This document shows, one piece after another, positions 1 through 11,455 of a stretch of 64,000 nt of DNA. The notes below the pieces were generated by a model. The model made no database searches, had not been told where the DNA came from, and saw only the letters and a list, made by a program, of their open reading frames with translations. Source of the stretch: Pithys albifrons albifrons (taxonomy: Eukaryota > Chordata > Aves > Passeriformes > Thamnophilidae); NCBI RefSeq assembly GCF_047495875.1, contig NC_092497.1:33921375-33985374 (forward strand), in the 5' to 3' direction. Within the stretch, counting starts at the first letter, position 1. Every line of letters begins with the position of its first letter. The translations under genes and the position numbers were made by a program.

Positions 1-2513
1 TTTTTGTAAGAGTCCATCAATGATATTGAGTGTTCGTGTTATTAACTTAAGGACCAGAAGGAGTAGATCCCCAAAAGATGCATTAAATTTTCTTGGGCTT
101 CACCTTTCTGCTGAGAGTATCAGAAAAGACAGTAATTGTTACAAAACTGACACTGGTTTGGGTAGAATTGCACTGAGAAGATTGCTTGTCTTCAATATGT
201 TTCCCCACAAGGGCATCAGGCAATTCCTCTGTACTTTGTTTTTAACCCACTTTATAAACACAAATCCATCATTCTTTTCATCTGCTGGAGTACTGATTGA
301 AGTTGACTCAAAGATAAAAGGTATCCCGTTAGGTCTCTGCTACCCTTTAAGCAGTATTTAATGGCTATACTGTTTGTCAAACAATATTGACAGAATTATA
401 GGAAGACCATACTGCATTGTGAACTAGAAATTGTATTACCAATGAGATAAACTTATAAAATAAAGTTTCCTATACAGCTATTTATAGATTGTGTGTTTGG
501 AATTTAGTTCTATATAGAATGCATTCTGTAAAATTTTATATAAAATCTGTTTCCCAGAAGAGGTTTATGAGTCTTTTCAACAAGGAAGAGCTAGTAAACT
601 CTTCAATATACCAGACTATAGGTATCAAAAACATATGCTGGACCGCAAAAGTTCTTGAGTTTATCCCTCTCTTCCAAACTAACCCAAGCCTAGTCCTTTT
701 GATTTGCCTCCTGTGTTTTGAACCTGTAATGGGCACACAAGTTATATGGTAAAACTCTAGCTTCAAAACAGACACTGAAGTACATTTTTAAAAGAAAGGT
801 TAGATTCTGATGTTAGATTCTGACCATAACACTCTAGAGATAATAAAAGAGTCTAGAGACTGTAAGGCAAATAAGTTCAACCTAATGAAGGTGGCATGGA
901 AGCTAACAATGCCAAATGTGCTTGAGTTTCCTCATATCCTTATGTGCTGCTGACTTGCAGGACTAGTTCTGAGATTCCCCATACTGGGGCTTGGGGCTGT
1001 CAAGGACAGATATCTGAGGTCAAAACCAAGGTATCTTGTTGTATGTGACATGGGAGATCACATCTTTGGCCTCTTAATTCACAGCTTCTCTGAGTTTAAC
1101 ACATTTTTAATCTGGAGATTTCAGTGCTGCTACTGAAATATTTAATTTATTGCTGAGTGTCAGCCAGACATCAAATGTATCAAATATATCAGCTTTAGAT
1201 TTGCTCTGTCCACAGTAAAATGCAGCTTTTTCATTCCTAGTGATTTCAAGATATTTAAAGCTTTGAGTCTTGGACTACTTTGTACTAAGTTTCTGTTCCT
1301 TCCAGTTTCTGTGAAAAGTCTAGGAATCATCTTTTCCAGGGGTGACATGCCTTGGCCATGTTCACATCCAACAGAAAGAAAAGTGACATTTAAATACTTC
1401 TCTAACTTGAGTTCTAGCTCAAGAATAGTTCAAAGAAAAGCCTCCTGTGAAGTTTCAAGTGTTGTCAACTGTATATGAAAAAGTCAGCATTTTATTCACA
1501 AAATAAGAAAGCTTGTAGCTGTCTACGTACCTCACTGAGGGAATATTTCAAATTACAGCTAGTGAAAAGGATGTCATGTATACCAGAATGAAAATAAAAT
1601 TCTTTTAAAGGAAAGAAGAAACTTCAATCTCCTGGCAAGCAATTCCAGATAGCAAGTCAGTATGTGTTCCAATCCATGTTTGGACTAGAATATGGCCCTA
1701 ACTAATAGGGATAAGGAGTCATCAGCCACGCTAACATTTTTATTTTGTTTTTCCTCCCCCCAATCAGGATTACTAATATTATTAATATTTCCCTTTAAAA
1801 TTTGATTACTGACTTTCAGGATTAGCACCCATGAGATATATGGGAGCTGTTCACATCTCATGTATTTTGTTGTATGAGTACAGCAATCTCTGTTATTAAA
1901 TTAATATGCATATTTTGAAAATTAATTGTAAGTTAAGGCTTTCCAAGGCAGATATTAGGACTGTTTGAATCTATTTGTATAGTATCTCACAAGAAACTTA
2001 GACATTAATTGTAAATACATCAGATAAAATAGAATTCCTTTTTGGAGGGGTGAGAGATGAGTGGCAAACCAAAGCTTAAACTCTGGAGACCAATTAAAAC
2101 CATTTTAGAAAAAGAGGTCATTGCCACTGAATAATCCTCGAAACATGTATCTAGCAAAATGTTCCTGAGTATTTACTATACAGGATAGATGAATCAGGTA
2201 GTCCTGCTTCAAATTCAGCAGTATTCTCTGAGAAGAGATACAAAATAAGGATGTTGAAAGGTATTTGTGTCTGTTTGTGTCTAATTTTAATTTATTCAAG
2301 TTAATGTTTTGCATTGGGGAAATGGTTTTAAAAGTGGAAGTGATTTTTGTACTCTGGCTTTCAGAAAATTTATAGTTTATTATCACATTTCTCAGGTTCT
2401 GAAAAAGTATTACCTTTCCCTGGTTACATGTGACAGACTTCTGAAGATGACCAGATGTAAGGTGGTATCAAAAATGCAAAATAAACAGCCTGAAACCTCT
2501 TTGAAAGTCTAAC
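1..2513. other. Upstream intergenic DNA, nothing recognised
   Basis: AT-rich sequence with only short, composition-like open frames. No exon, repeat family or RNA gene recognised. Confidence 0.5.
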
Positions 2514-3085
2514 TGTAGTGGGTTGACCCTGGCTGAATGCCAGGTTTGTTCACCAGCCATTCTATCCCTTGCCTCCTCAACTGAACAATGCAGGGAAGAT
2601 ATAAGGAAAGGCTTGTGAAGCAAGACAAGCACAGGGAGAGTTAATTCACCAGTTACCATCATGGGAAAAACAGACTCTACTTGGCGAAATCAACTTGATT
2701 TATTTCCAATCAAATCAGAGTAGGCTATTGAGAAATAAAAACCAGTCCAACCTTCCCCTGACTTCTACCTTCTTTCTGGTCTCGCCTTCACCCACAAATT
2801 CTCGACCTCCTCTTTGCCAGTGGCTCAGGAGGATGGAGAATGGGAATTATGCTCAGTTCTTCACATGTCTCTACCTGTCCTTCTTCCTCACACTCTTCCC
2901 CTGCCCCAGCATGGGATCCCTCACACGAGGGACAGTCCTCCACAAGCTTCTTCAGTGTTAGTCCTTCCCATGGGGTGCTGTTCTTCATGATCTACTCCAG
3001 TGTGGGTCAATTCCATGAGGTCAGTCCTTCAGGAACAGGCTGCTCCAGAGTGTGCTCTTGCTCCATGGAATTGTTCAGAAGTAGG
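2514..3085 (+). mobile_element. Partial avian ERV LTR, 3' part missing
   Basis: It starts TGTAGTGGGTTGACCCTGGC, which I recognise as the 5' end of an abundant avian LTR. It continues through the typical GTTAATTCACCAGTTACC and the serial CTGCTCCAG/GTGGGTC-type cytosine-rich motifs. The match fades near 3085 and no CA end is visible, so it is a truncated solo LTR. Family name not assigned. Confidence 0.65.
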
Positions 3086-6000
3086 ACTTAACTATAAAAT
3101 ATTGGTGCCAATCCATCTTGTATATCTGCTTAGTAAATATGCTTCTACTGCAATAAAATAGACAAGACAATAAGGGAGTTGAACAAAAAAGCAAGTTTGG
3201 TAGCAAGAGAACTTGAAGGAAAATTAAAGGGTCAGCAGAACAGAACTTCTGTGACCGAGTAGCCTAAAGTGTATAAAAGCATGGCAAGCTTGCACCGAGA
3301 ATGCTTCCTTGTCTTCAGCACGTGATATACTTTATAACAGGTTTTTTCCTGTCTTCCACTCCCCACCCCCCACCCCCATTGTGTATCTAAAATTAAATGA
3401 CCATGTTTGACGAGACAAGAGGAAAGTGATGTTCTATTTTCTTCAAAATAATGTATTGCAAACATTATTTTTTGCATTGCTTCTCTTTTGTAAATGACGC
3501 AGAACAGAAACATGCTGTTCAGAACAGAACACAATCTGAAGGGTAGCTCCTTCTTAAAAACTTACTGATGTGATTGTCATAGGATATAGTACTTACAGAT
3601 TCTTGGGAAATCTGAAGTAAAATTTATGTATAAAATTACAGGCTCTTCCTGTTCAGAAATGACATCTTGACATTGCAATGAATACTAATAAGAAAGCATC
3701 AGCTCAATATTCAGTGGTGACCAACGAAGTGAAAGTACTTCAGAGATGATTTAGGGAGAAAGGAGAGTAAAAAAAAAAAAAAAAAAGCAGTTTTTGCAGT
3801 CCATGGTGTCTAAATTCTGGAGCATACTGCTATTCTCTTTATGCCTTCCTTAAACAAATAGGCAGCAAAATTGGCAAAAGAACAATAAAGACGGTGAACT
3901 ATGAAACAGATTCCATGTAAGGGACACAGAAATATGTTCTGTTTATTATTATTTCAAAAAGACATGAGCACAGAAGAACGTGATGGAGTGTCTTGGAAAA
4001 GGTGAATTATGAGTAACCGTTTCTTTCAACATAAGAACTGTAGGATATCATATGAAATGAGTAAGAGGAAGCTCTGAACCCAACAAAAAGAGGTATTTAT
4101 TCTTACAAGAGGCAGTTCTGCTACAGAGCTCCTTGTCACAGGACATTCTAGGAAATTTTGTAGTTTGAAAAGCAACAGGTTACTGTAGCAGAAGCTGGTA
4201 AAAATAAGCATATGAACAGTGATACAATGCTGCAAATCACTGGAAGATGGGGAATTAGTTTACCAAGTGTTGATGTGTGTTTCCTCAACCTTTTTTTTTC
4301 ATATACTCTCATAATCTCTTGTCATCAGCTGTGTTGGAAAGAGTCAACTTTGTTGAACCTCTGTTCTATATTTTAATATTGTTTTACCTTTTTCCTAAAG
4401 AAATAGATCTGCAAAACCAGTGGTGCTTTCACCTCAAGCTCTTGTTTAGGAGCTGACTTTGAAAAAGTAACATGATTTTTAGGATTATTGAATGTCTGAA
4501 CCTGAAATTCCAGTTGCTTACGGGGATACATGTTCTGCAGGACTGCAAATGCACCTGATAGAATCAAAGGATTCATTTCTGTCGGGGAAACAAATAGTTC
4601 TTGTTTTTACATTTGGTTGGCATTCATATGAGACACTTCAATTCCTGTTTTTTATATAAAATCCCAAAAGGTCAGGATGATATCCTCTGCAGGGAAAACA
4701 ACAGATAACTTTTCCTGTAATCATGATTAGCCTTTGTATTTGTTCCTTTCCAAAAGGAAAAAAAAAAATCAGACACTTGGTGATACACTGTGTTGGCAGA
4801 ATACTGAAAATTTACTGGAAACAAACTCCTCTGACTTTACATACACATGTGATTACTTTGTTACAAAACAAGGTAAGCATGACTGCTTTCTTCTACAATA
4901 TTACTTAAATATGTGTCAAATGTGTTTCTGCTGTACTTAAGATAACTTTTTATAAAAACGTAAAATTTTGAGGACTCTGCTTTGAATATGTATTAGAATT
5001 GAGAGCCCAAAGCTTTGTACAAGGATTTGCATTAGCAAATCATCTTGTGCAAGAAATGTGTCTTGGAAATTTCTGTTTTGAACTTTTGAGTGAACTTTTT
5101 TCAGCATCCTAAAGCTGCAGTTTGCCACTTATATTTTCAAATACACAAAACGTATTCCTACCTACATATGTTTCTTCTTGGAGGAATCAAGGTGCCAGGA
5201 AATACAGGGTTTCAGCACGTTCTATATCTGGTTTTGGCAAAAAATTTAGAAGCATTATAGCTTTGTTTTTTTTCCGAATGTGCTAATGTTTTTTTAAATA
5301 TGTAATATTCCTGAGCATTTATCCTTGTGAAAATATTTATGTCTTCTCTTCAGTCAGATACATAATAAATAACCACTTAAAATGCATTTTTTCTACAGAC
5401 AGAGTCTTTTCCTAAGGTTAAACCAACACAATTTTGTCATGTATCTGGCTTATTAGTATGTATCTGCTAATGTGAATGCAGACCAGAAATCTATGCTTTA
5501 AATTCAGAGAGTTTTAATTAAAATCACTCTCTATTAGGATAAAACAAAGCAAGAAAGTCAGGACATACATTTCTTAGATAGAAATATTATGTGCATATTT
5601 TAGAAGCAATTACACTAGGCACATGAGATGAAACACAAATGACCATAGGTATTTCAAATAGCTTTAAGTAAAGTTTAGCAGGCAATGTTTAGGAAATTAT
5701 GCATGTAATAATTTTTAGTCTGCCTTATGGATTGTAGAATGTTTTATAATCAAAAATTTTTGACAAGATGTTTAAGGGTCTGTAGACTGTCCCTTTTGAC
5801 TCATGAGAGCTCCCAGATTCAACTTTCAGTGGTCTGACTAGCCTAACAGTGTATCTGGTTACATATGGTTTTTGTTTCTTGGCCAAACAAGCAACTAGAC
5901 CCAGTAGTCCTTATGGTTATGTTTCTGGTAATTCATTTAGCAATCAGTTTCCATCAATATTTACCTTAAATGCAAGCCAAATTTACTATTGCACTTACCT

Positions 6001-7739
6001 TGTAAAATTGACATAAATGTCAATCCAATTCACATTAAAATAAATATTGAAATGACACCTATAGGGAGAAACCTTCCAAAAGAAAAAAATGTTTAAATAC
6101 AGAAGATAATCACAATCACATGTTTTCAATAACATTGAACTAAAATGTAAACACAATGAGAAAGCAGAATCTGCGTTTCTTAATGTGAGTGGATGGATTG
6201 TTTTACTAGGGAATTGTGACTTTTATTCAGATGTTTAAAATTAATACAATATGGACTTGTTGCATTTTCTTTCATAAAACTGCACTTTAGAGCTGTAAAA
6301 GAAAATGTGCAACTTCCTTGTACCTGTATCTGCTTCTGGTTTTCTTGGATTTTTTTTCCTTTTGTCTCAATTATATGCTTCTCTTCATGTATGTTTATGT
6401 AAATCTCCTTCCCCTCTCCTCCTTCTTATTTATTCTTTATACTTATTTTCAACTATTTTTTTAAAAAAAAAAACAATTTATTATATCTCCTTTCACCCTA
6501 TGCAGCCTATACTCCCTTCATTAGCAGAAGATTTTTTAAATTATTTTGCTGATTCACTACCAGGATCTGATTTTAAAGGAGAAAATCTAAAAGCCAGTAG
6601 ATATATATCAGGTTTTGTTGTTAGGTTTCAACAGTTTCTCATCTTTACATGATCCAGGATCTTGAAATTCTGGCATGATTCTCTTCTGTAAAACGTTCAG
6701 TAACAGCCAAAGGGAGGGAGGAGAAAGAGAAGTAGGATTTAGGCAGAACTCAGAAATGGGCTGCACTGTTTTCTAAACTTCCAAAAAGCAAACGAGTTGT
6801 ATATGGGTTTGTTTCAACATAAGGAAAGAGAAAGGCAAAATCATTCAATGGGCAAGAGAAAATGGTACACTGAAACTGTTCCCTACTAAAACCTGGTTAC
6901 AAATTACCTCTACATCCCCCCAGTATGCATTTTAAAATCCCATCTTCTCCCTTAAACTGTTGTTATACTTTGTTAACTGCTGTTAACTTTGGTTGAAGTA
7001 CAATATGGCAAGTAAGAACAGGCTTTGATCAAGAGTAAACCTTCCCTCAGCCTATGCAGCTTTTGTATTTAATTTAATTTTTTTTCTCCTTTTTTGCTAC
7101 ACAATATGTTGAACTCACAGAGAGGTAATTAAAAATCCATGTGTTTTGTATGATGATTTAAAACATAGCTACTATATGGAAAAGGTATTACCACAGAGTG
7201 TCTGGAATATGCCAGAAAGGCTTAAGTAAGGTCACAAATATGTACATTTGTTCTCTTGTCTCAGTAGGCCAATGGTAATATTTTCTAAATCACAAGGATC
7301 TTGATGGGAATTCAGAGAATAGGACATAATTTTAACTTGTAACTGGATATACTTACCACTTCTCCCCTGTCTCCTAGTATCTCTTTCTGTTCAAAATGGC
7401 AAAAGCTGGCTTTCTTCTCTCTTGTTTAGAAATCATTAGACCATAGTGATGACATTGATAATCCCTTTCAAGTCTATCTTCTGGCATTTTAAAGCCTTGG
7501 TTTTATACATTTGCCTGAAGTTTTTTTTCTGCTGAAACTCCAAGCAGTATGGTGAAAGAAGTCATACCAGATGGAGGTGCACTAATGCTTTAGTGCAGCA
7601 TAGGGGTTTGATACAGAGATTTCAAATACTTAGGTAACCTCGAAGTCTGATCTTTTGCACACTCGCAGTGTTTAGGGATTGTTTTATTCAAATGTGTCTC
7701 TTAAAAAAATTATAATATTTGCTGACAATTCCATTCTGT
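3086..7739. other. Intergenic AT-rich DNA
   Basis: No gene recognised. It includes an 18-base poly(A) run at 3769-3786 and a C-rich patch near 3358-3378. Confidence 0.45.
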
Positions 7740-8107
7740 TGGAGACCTACAGCTGCCAGAAAGGTTGTAGTGAGGTGGGTGTCAGTCTTCTCCCAGGTAA
7801 CAAATGACAGGATGAGAGGAAATGGCCTCAGGTTGTACCAGGGGAGGCTTAGATTATACGTTTTGTTTTGTTGTTAGGTTCTTTTGTTTGGTTGTTTTTT
7901 TTCCCCAGAAAGGATTTAAAGCACTGAAACAGATTGCCCAGGGAAGTGGTGGAGTCACTATCCCTGGAAGTGTTCAAAAAACCTGTGGCTATGATACTTG
8001 AGGACATAGTTTAATGGTGAACATTTAGTTATGCTAGTTTGATGCCTGGACTTGATGCTCTTAAAGGTTTTTTTTTTCCAAGCTTATTGATTCAATGATT
8101 CTATGAT
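7740..8107 (+). mobile_element. CR1 LINE 3' fragment
   Basis: It contains decayed CR1 ORF2 3' end and UTR: GGCCTCAGGTTGTACCAGGG, then AACAGATTGCCCAGGGAAGT, GTGGAGTCACTATCCCTGGA, GACTTGATG, and the tail ending TTCAATGATTCTATGATCC. A T-rich stretch at 7860-7905 looks inserted. Too decayed to code. Confidence 0.85.
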
Positions 8108-10078
8108 CCAATGCTTTTAAAGGTGACAGATACTTGTGATTTTCCTAAGACTAGCAAGAATGTGTTGTGTGGGTTGTCTAAAACATATACACACGCTTGT
8201 GCACTCATACACAGGCATACATATATAATGCAATATATTTTGCTTCAGACTATATAAAGTATGTAGAAGTGTTTCTACTCTATGCTGTCATACAGTAGTA
8301 CTGGCAAAAAACATCTACATAGGTATCACTGGAGTGAACTTTTTTCAGGCTTCTGGCTAGGAATGTTGATCAGCAGTCTGTGTTTCTTCATTGTGAATAT
8401 ATGTATATTAAAAAGTAAATACTTCCTGTTCTTGGACTTATGTCTTTCCAGAGGATAAGCAGTGCTTTTTGTAATAAAATTGTCTGAGAAATAGCACATT
8501 TGTAGAATCTTTTTCTACTATTTAATGAGATCTGGGAAGATATGCTTTTAGTAAAATCACCAGGACATTTTTCGTAGAAGTACTGCATTAAGTGAAAATA
8601 ATTTCTTAAAGGAGAAGAAAGGCTTGATCCTAAATAATTTGTGAAATACAGAGATAATGACAAACTAAATTGCATCAATGTTTTATTACAATTGGCATTC
8701 CTTAGGAATAATTCAGCACTACTTTTTGTACAGGATTATATCATGAAGGATAATTGAAAGAGTGTTTTGATATTAAAAAAACAAACCTCCAGAAGGTGAG
8801 ACACATCCTAAAACCAGTACAGCTGCTACTTATTTACTACACTTTCACAGCACAGAAACACAGTTTGCCCATGTAAGTAGAGAATGAAACCTTCAGTGTC
8901 CACTTCATGGACATACATAATATTGCATGTGTAAAATGGGTGTCTATTTTAGCCTTCAGTGCCATGCTGATAAAATGTGTCTACTTTCAATTTAATTTCA
9001 GCCAAAATAATTGGCAAATGTAAATATTCAGTTTGCAGGTGTGTTTGTCAAAAAGTGGCAAAGTTTTACAATCACATGTGTTAGAATGATTCCTGGGCAT
9101 TAAAACAAAATTAAGCTAATGAAGAAGGAATAGAAACACAGATACATGACCAAAGTGAAGATGAAACTGTCTTATTCATATACCTAAAGGCTTTCCTCAC
9201 TGTGGTTTAGTGAGAAGGGCAAGTTAGGAACTGTCTCAACTCCTTTTGCATCTATACAGAAAAATCCCCATCATGAGTAAAGAATTACTGTAAATCTCAG
9301 TCCTGAAACCCTTGGCCTGAAGCTCAAGCTGCCCAGCAGAGCTGCAGTCACAGTTCCCTTCTGAGATAGTGAAGTTGCTCGTTCCATCTCGATCCCTTCG
9401 CATGGTAGCTGGTGTTCCACGGTGTGGTGGTTTACAGTGATACCATCCCGAACGCTGCAGTCCTGATGAAACATTGCAAGCAACGGGTCCTAGTACGAGC
9501 TCCAAGTTTTCTGGCTAATTAAGCTGATTTGCAGTCTTATTATTTAGGCGCTAGATGTCGCCGTGTGCTGTAAGTACATGCGGGTAAGCAAAGAGGAAAT
9601 AGCTAGAAACAAAGTTACATGGTGCACTGTTCACAAACCTATAACTGAGTTATGACTTTGTTTTCACCTGTCTGGAATTTTCCCAAGGAAATAATTATGT
9701 TGGCAAACCCTGGCTGTATTTCCCGACACATTTCATTGAAACATCTCGAATGTGATTAGGGCGCTTTTTACTATTTTTTTCTTTTTTTCTTTTTCTCTCA
9801 CGATTTTTAATACGTTCGGCCCAACTTTCGCGCACAGGAAACAGTGGGAGGTTCCAAGGTTAAGAGAAGCCCATTGTCAGATCTACATCAAAGCCTGGGA
9901 GGCTAAGGTACCCTGGGAGTCTGGGTCCCCAGCAAAGGCAAGTCCTGGAGCTTCACAGTCGCTCTGAATTTCTAAACCAATTGATGCTCTTTGCTGTGTA
10001 GCAGCTATAGTCACGGGTTCCTTGCAATTCAGAACACTTTGGAGTTTAGTTTGATTTTACTCCAAATCAGACACTTAA
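8108..10078. other. Region upstream of the CpG island, no gene seen
   Basis: Mostly AT-rich. Between 9230 and 9960 GC content rises and rare CpGs appear, consistent with approach to the promoter. No exon is supported. Confidence 0.45.
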
Positions 10079-10079
10079 A

Positions 10080-10121
10080 GGAAAAGAAAAGAAAAGAAAA
10101 GAAAAGAAAAGAAAAGAAAAG

Positions 10122-10154
<33 letters not shown>

Positions 10155-10160
10155 GAAAGA
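10080..10160 (+). repeat. AAAAG pentanucleotide microsatellite
   Basis: About thirteen near-perfect GAAAA units followed by interrupted A/G-rich sequence, roughly 100 bp upstream of the CpG island. A lysine-rich open frame across it is an artefact. Confidence 0.97.
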
Positions 10161-10249
10161 AGCAAACCAAAACACCAGAAAGCGGTGGAATCAGATTTTC
10201 CAGTCATCCTTCACCAGATCAGACTAGCCCGAGTAGGACTGCTGTAAGT

Positions 10250-11455
10250 AAATGTGTTCGGTCTCCACGGTCAGCCCGCGCGGACCTACACCTGCCCCGC
10301 GCCCCTGCTGTCTGATCCTGCTGCCTCCCGTGCGCTCCCAGTGTCGCTCTATCCTCTCTCCGCTGCTTCTACGAAGGCAACTCGCTGTATTCTCCGGCTT
10401 CTTCATCTGCTTTCGTGTCCGGTGGACCTTTCACAGCGCTCCGGCACCACCTGCGCGCTTATACTGCGGATTTCTTTTTCTAAACTCGGACATGGACATC
10501 TAGCGGTGTGTACAGTATTTAGGTGTAAATCAGTTTCTCTCTACCCTGCCAGGAGGAGACTCGTAGGTCAGGGCAGGGGTGCAAAGCACCCTCCGTGCCT
10601 CCTCTTGCTCCCTTAGCCCCGGCTGCTGCAGGAGGCGGCCTCTGGTCTCTCCGCAGCGGGCGGGCCGGGGGAGCCGTCCCGCCAGGAGCCCCCAAGCCGA
10701 GCCGAGCCGAGCCGGGCGGGGCCGGACAGCGCTGTGCCCAGCGGGGCGCGGTGCGGAGCCGGGGCCGGGCGTCCCCGCCGGATGCGAGGGGCGGCCCCGC
10801 TCCGCCCCCGGCGTGGGGGCGGTCGGAGCGCGGGGGGCGGGGCCGCAGCCGCCTCCGCTCGGGGCTGGCGCTGGGTTCGCCCCGCGGGGGTTTTGGCCGC
10901 TGCCAGTTGCGTAAGGGCAGCAGCCGGGGCGGAGAGCGGCGGGACTTGGCGAGCAGCCGGTGGCCTCCCGCCGTGTCTCGGGCGGGGAGCGCCATGCCGC
11001 CGCCCTGAGCGCGCCGCCGCGCCGGGCCCAGGTGAGAGCGCGCCCGGCCCGGCCGGGGTCGGGGCCACCGGCGGGCGGGGCTGGGCCGGGCCTGCCGGCG
11101 CCAACGGTCCGTCCGCCGGGCCTGGGCCGGGCTGCCGCCCCTGGCCGGCCGGGCTCCGCCGAAGTGGCCTCTTTTGTTCCCGAGGCCGGCGGGAGGGGAG
11201 GGAAGGAAGGAGTGGAGAGCAGAGGGAGGGAAGGACGGGGCGGGGAGGGCCGGGCAGCAGCCGGAGAAACCTCCCGGAGGAGCCCCCGGGGCACTCGGCG
11301 GGGACGGCCTGTGCCCGGCAGGTGTTGGCTCCGCGCCCCTCCGCCGGGGCTCGGCAGGTGCGGCGCCGGGGCCTCGCCGGCGGGGTCGTGGCTTTGTTGG
11401 TGCTCCTGGTCCGATGTTGCCGGAATCGGGGTGGGAAGCGACTGTTCTTAGACCA
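10250..11455 (+). promoter_or_regulatory. CEMIP2: CpG island / CEMIP2 promoter
   Basis: Base composition switches sharply from AT-rich to very GC- and CpG-rich here and back again near 11.45 kb. Several GC-box-like runs are visible, for example GGGGCGGGG near 10835-10845. There is no obvious TATA box, so this looks like a CpG-island promoter. It lies 15.5 kb upstream of the coding exon and holds a good splice donor (11031|11032), which fits the noncoding first exon of CEMIP2. The exact transcription start cannot be read from sequence. Long ORFs on both strands inside it are composition artefacts. Confidence 0.8.
10880..11031 (+). other. CEMIP2: Putative noncoding exon 1 of CEMIP2 (5' boundary uncertain)
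   Basis: The 3' boundary is a consensus donor, CAG followed by GTGAGA, at 11031|11032 in the middle of the CpG island. The 5' boundary is arbitrary. The exon contains an ATG at 10994 in good context (gccATGc) followed after three codons by TGA at 11006-11008, so it has a very short upstream ORF and cannot supply the main start codon. The main ATG is in the next confirmed exon at 26590. Confidence 0.55.

Noticed and set aside
9540..9575. CTCF-like motif around GGCGCTAGATGTCGCC
   Set aside because: It resembles the core only loosely, with mismatches at important positions; not enough to call.
9991..10227. Lysine-rich 78-codon frame
   Set aside because: It is the translation of the AAAAG microsatellite.
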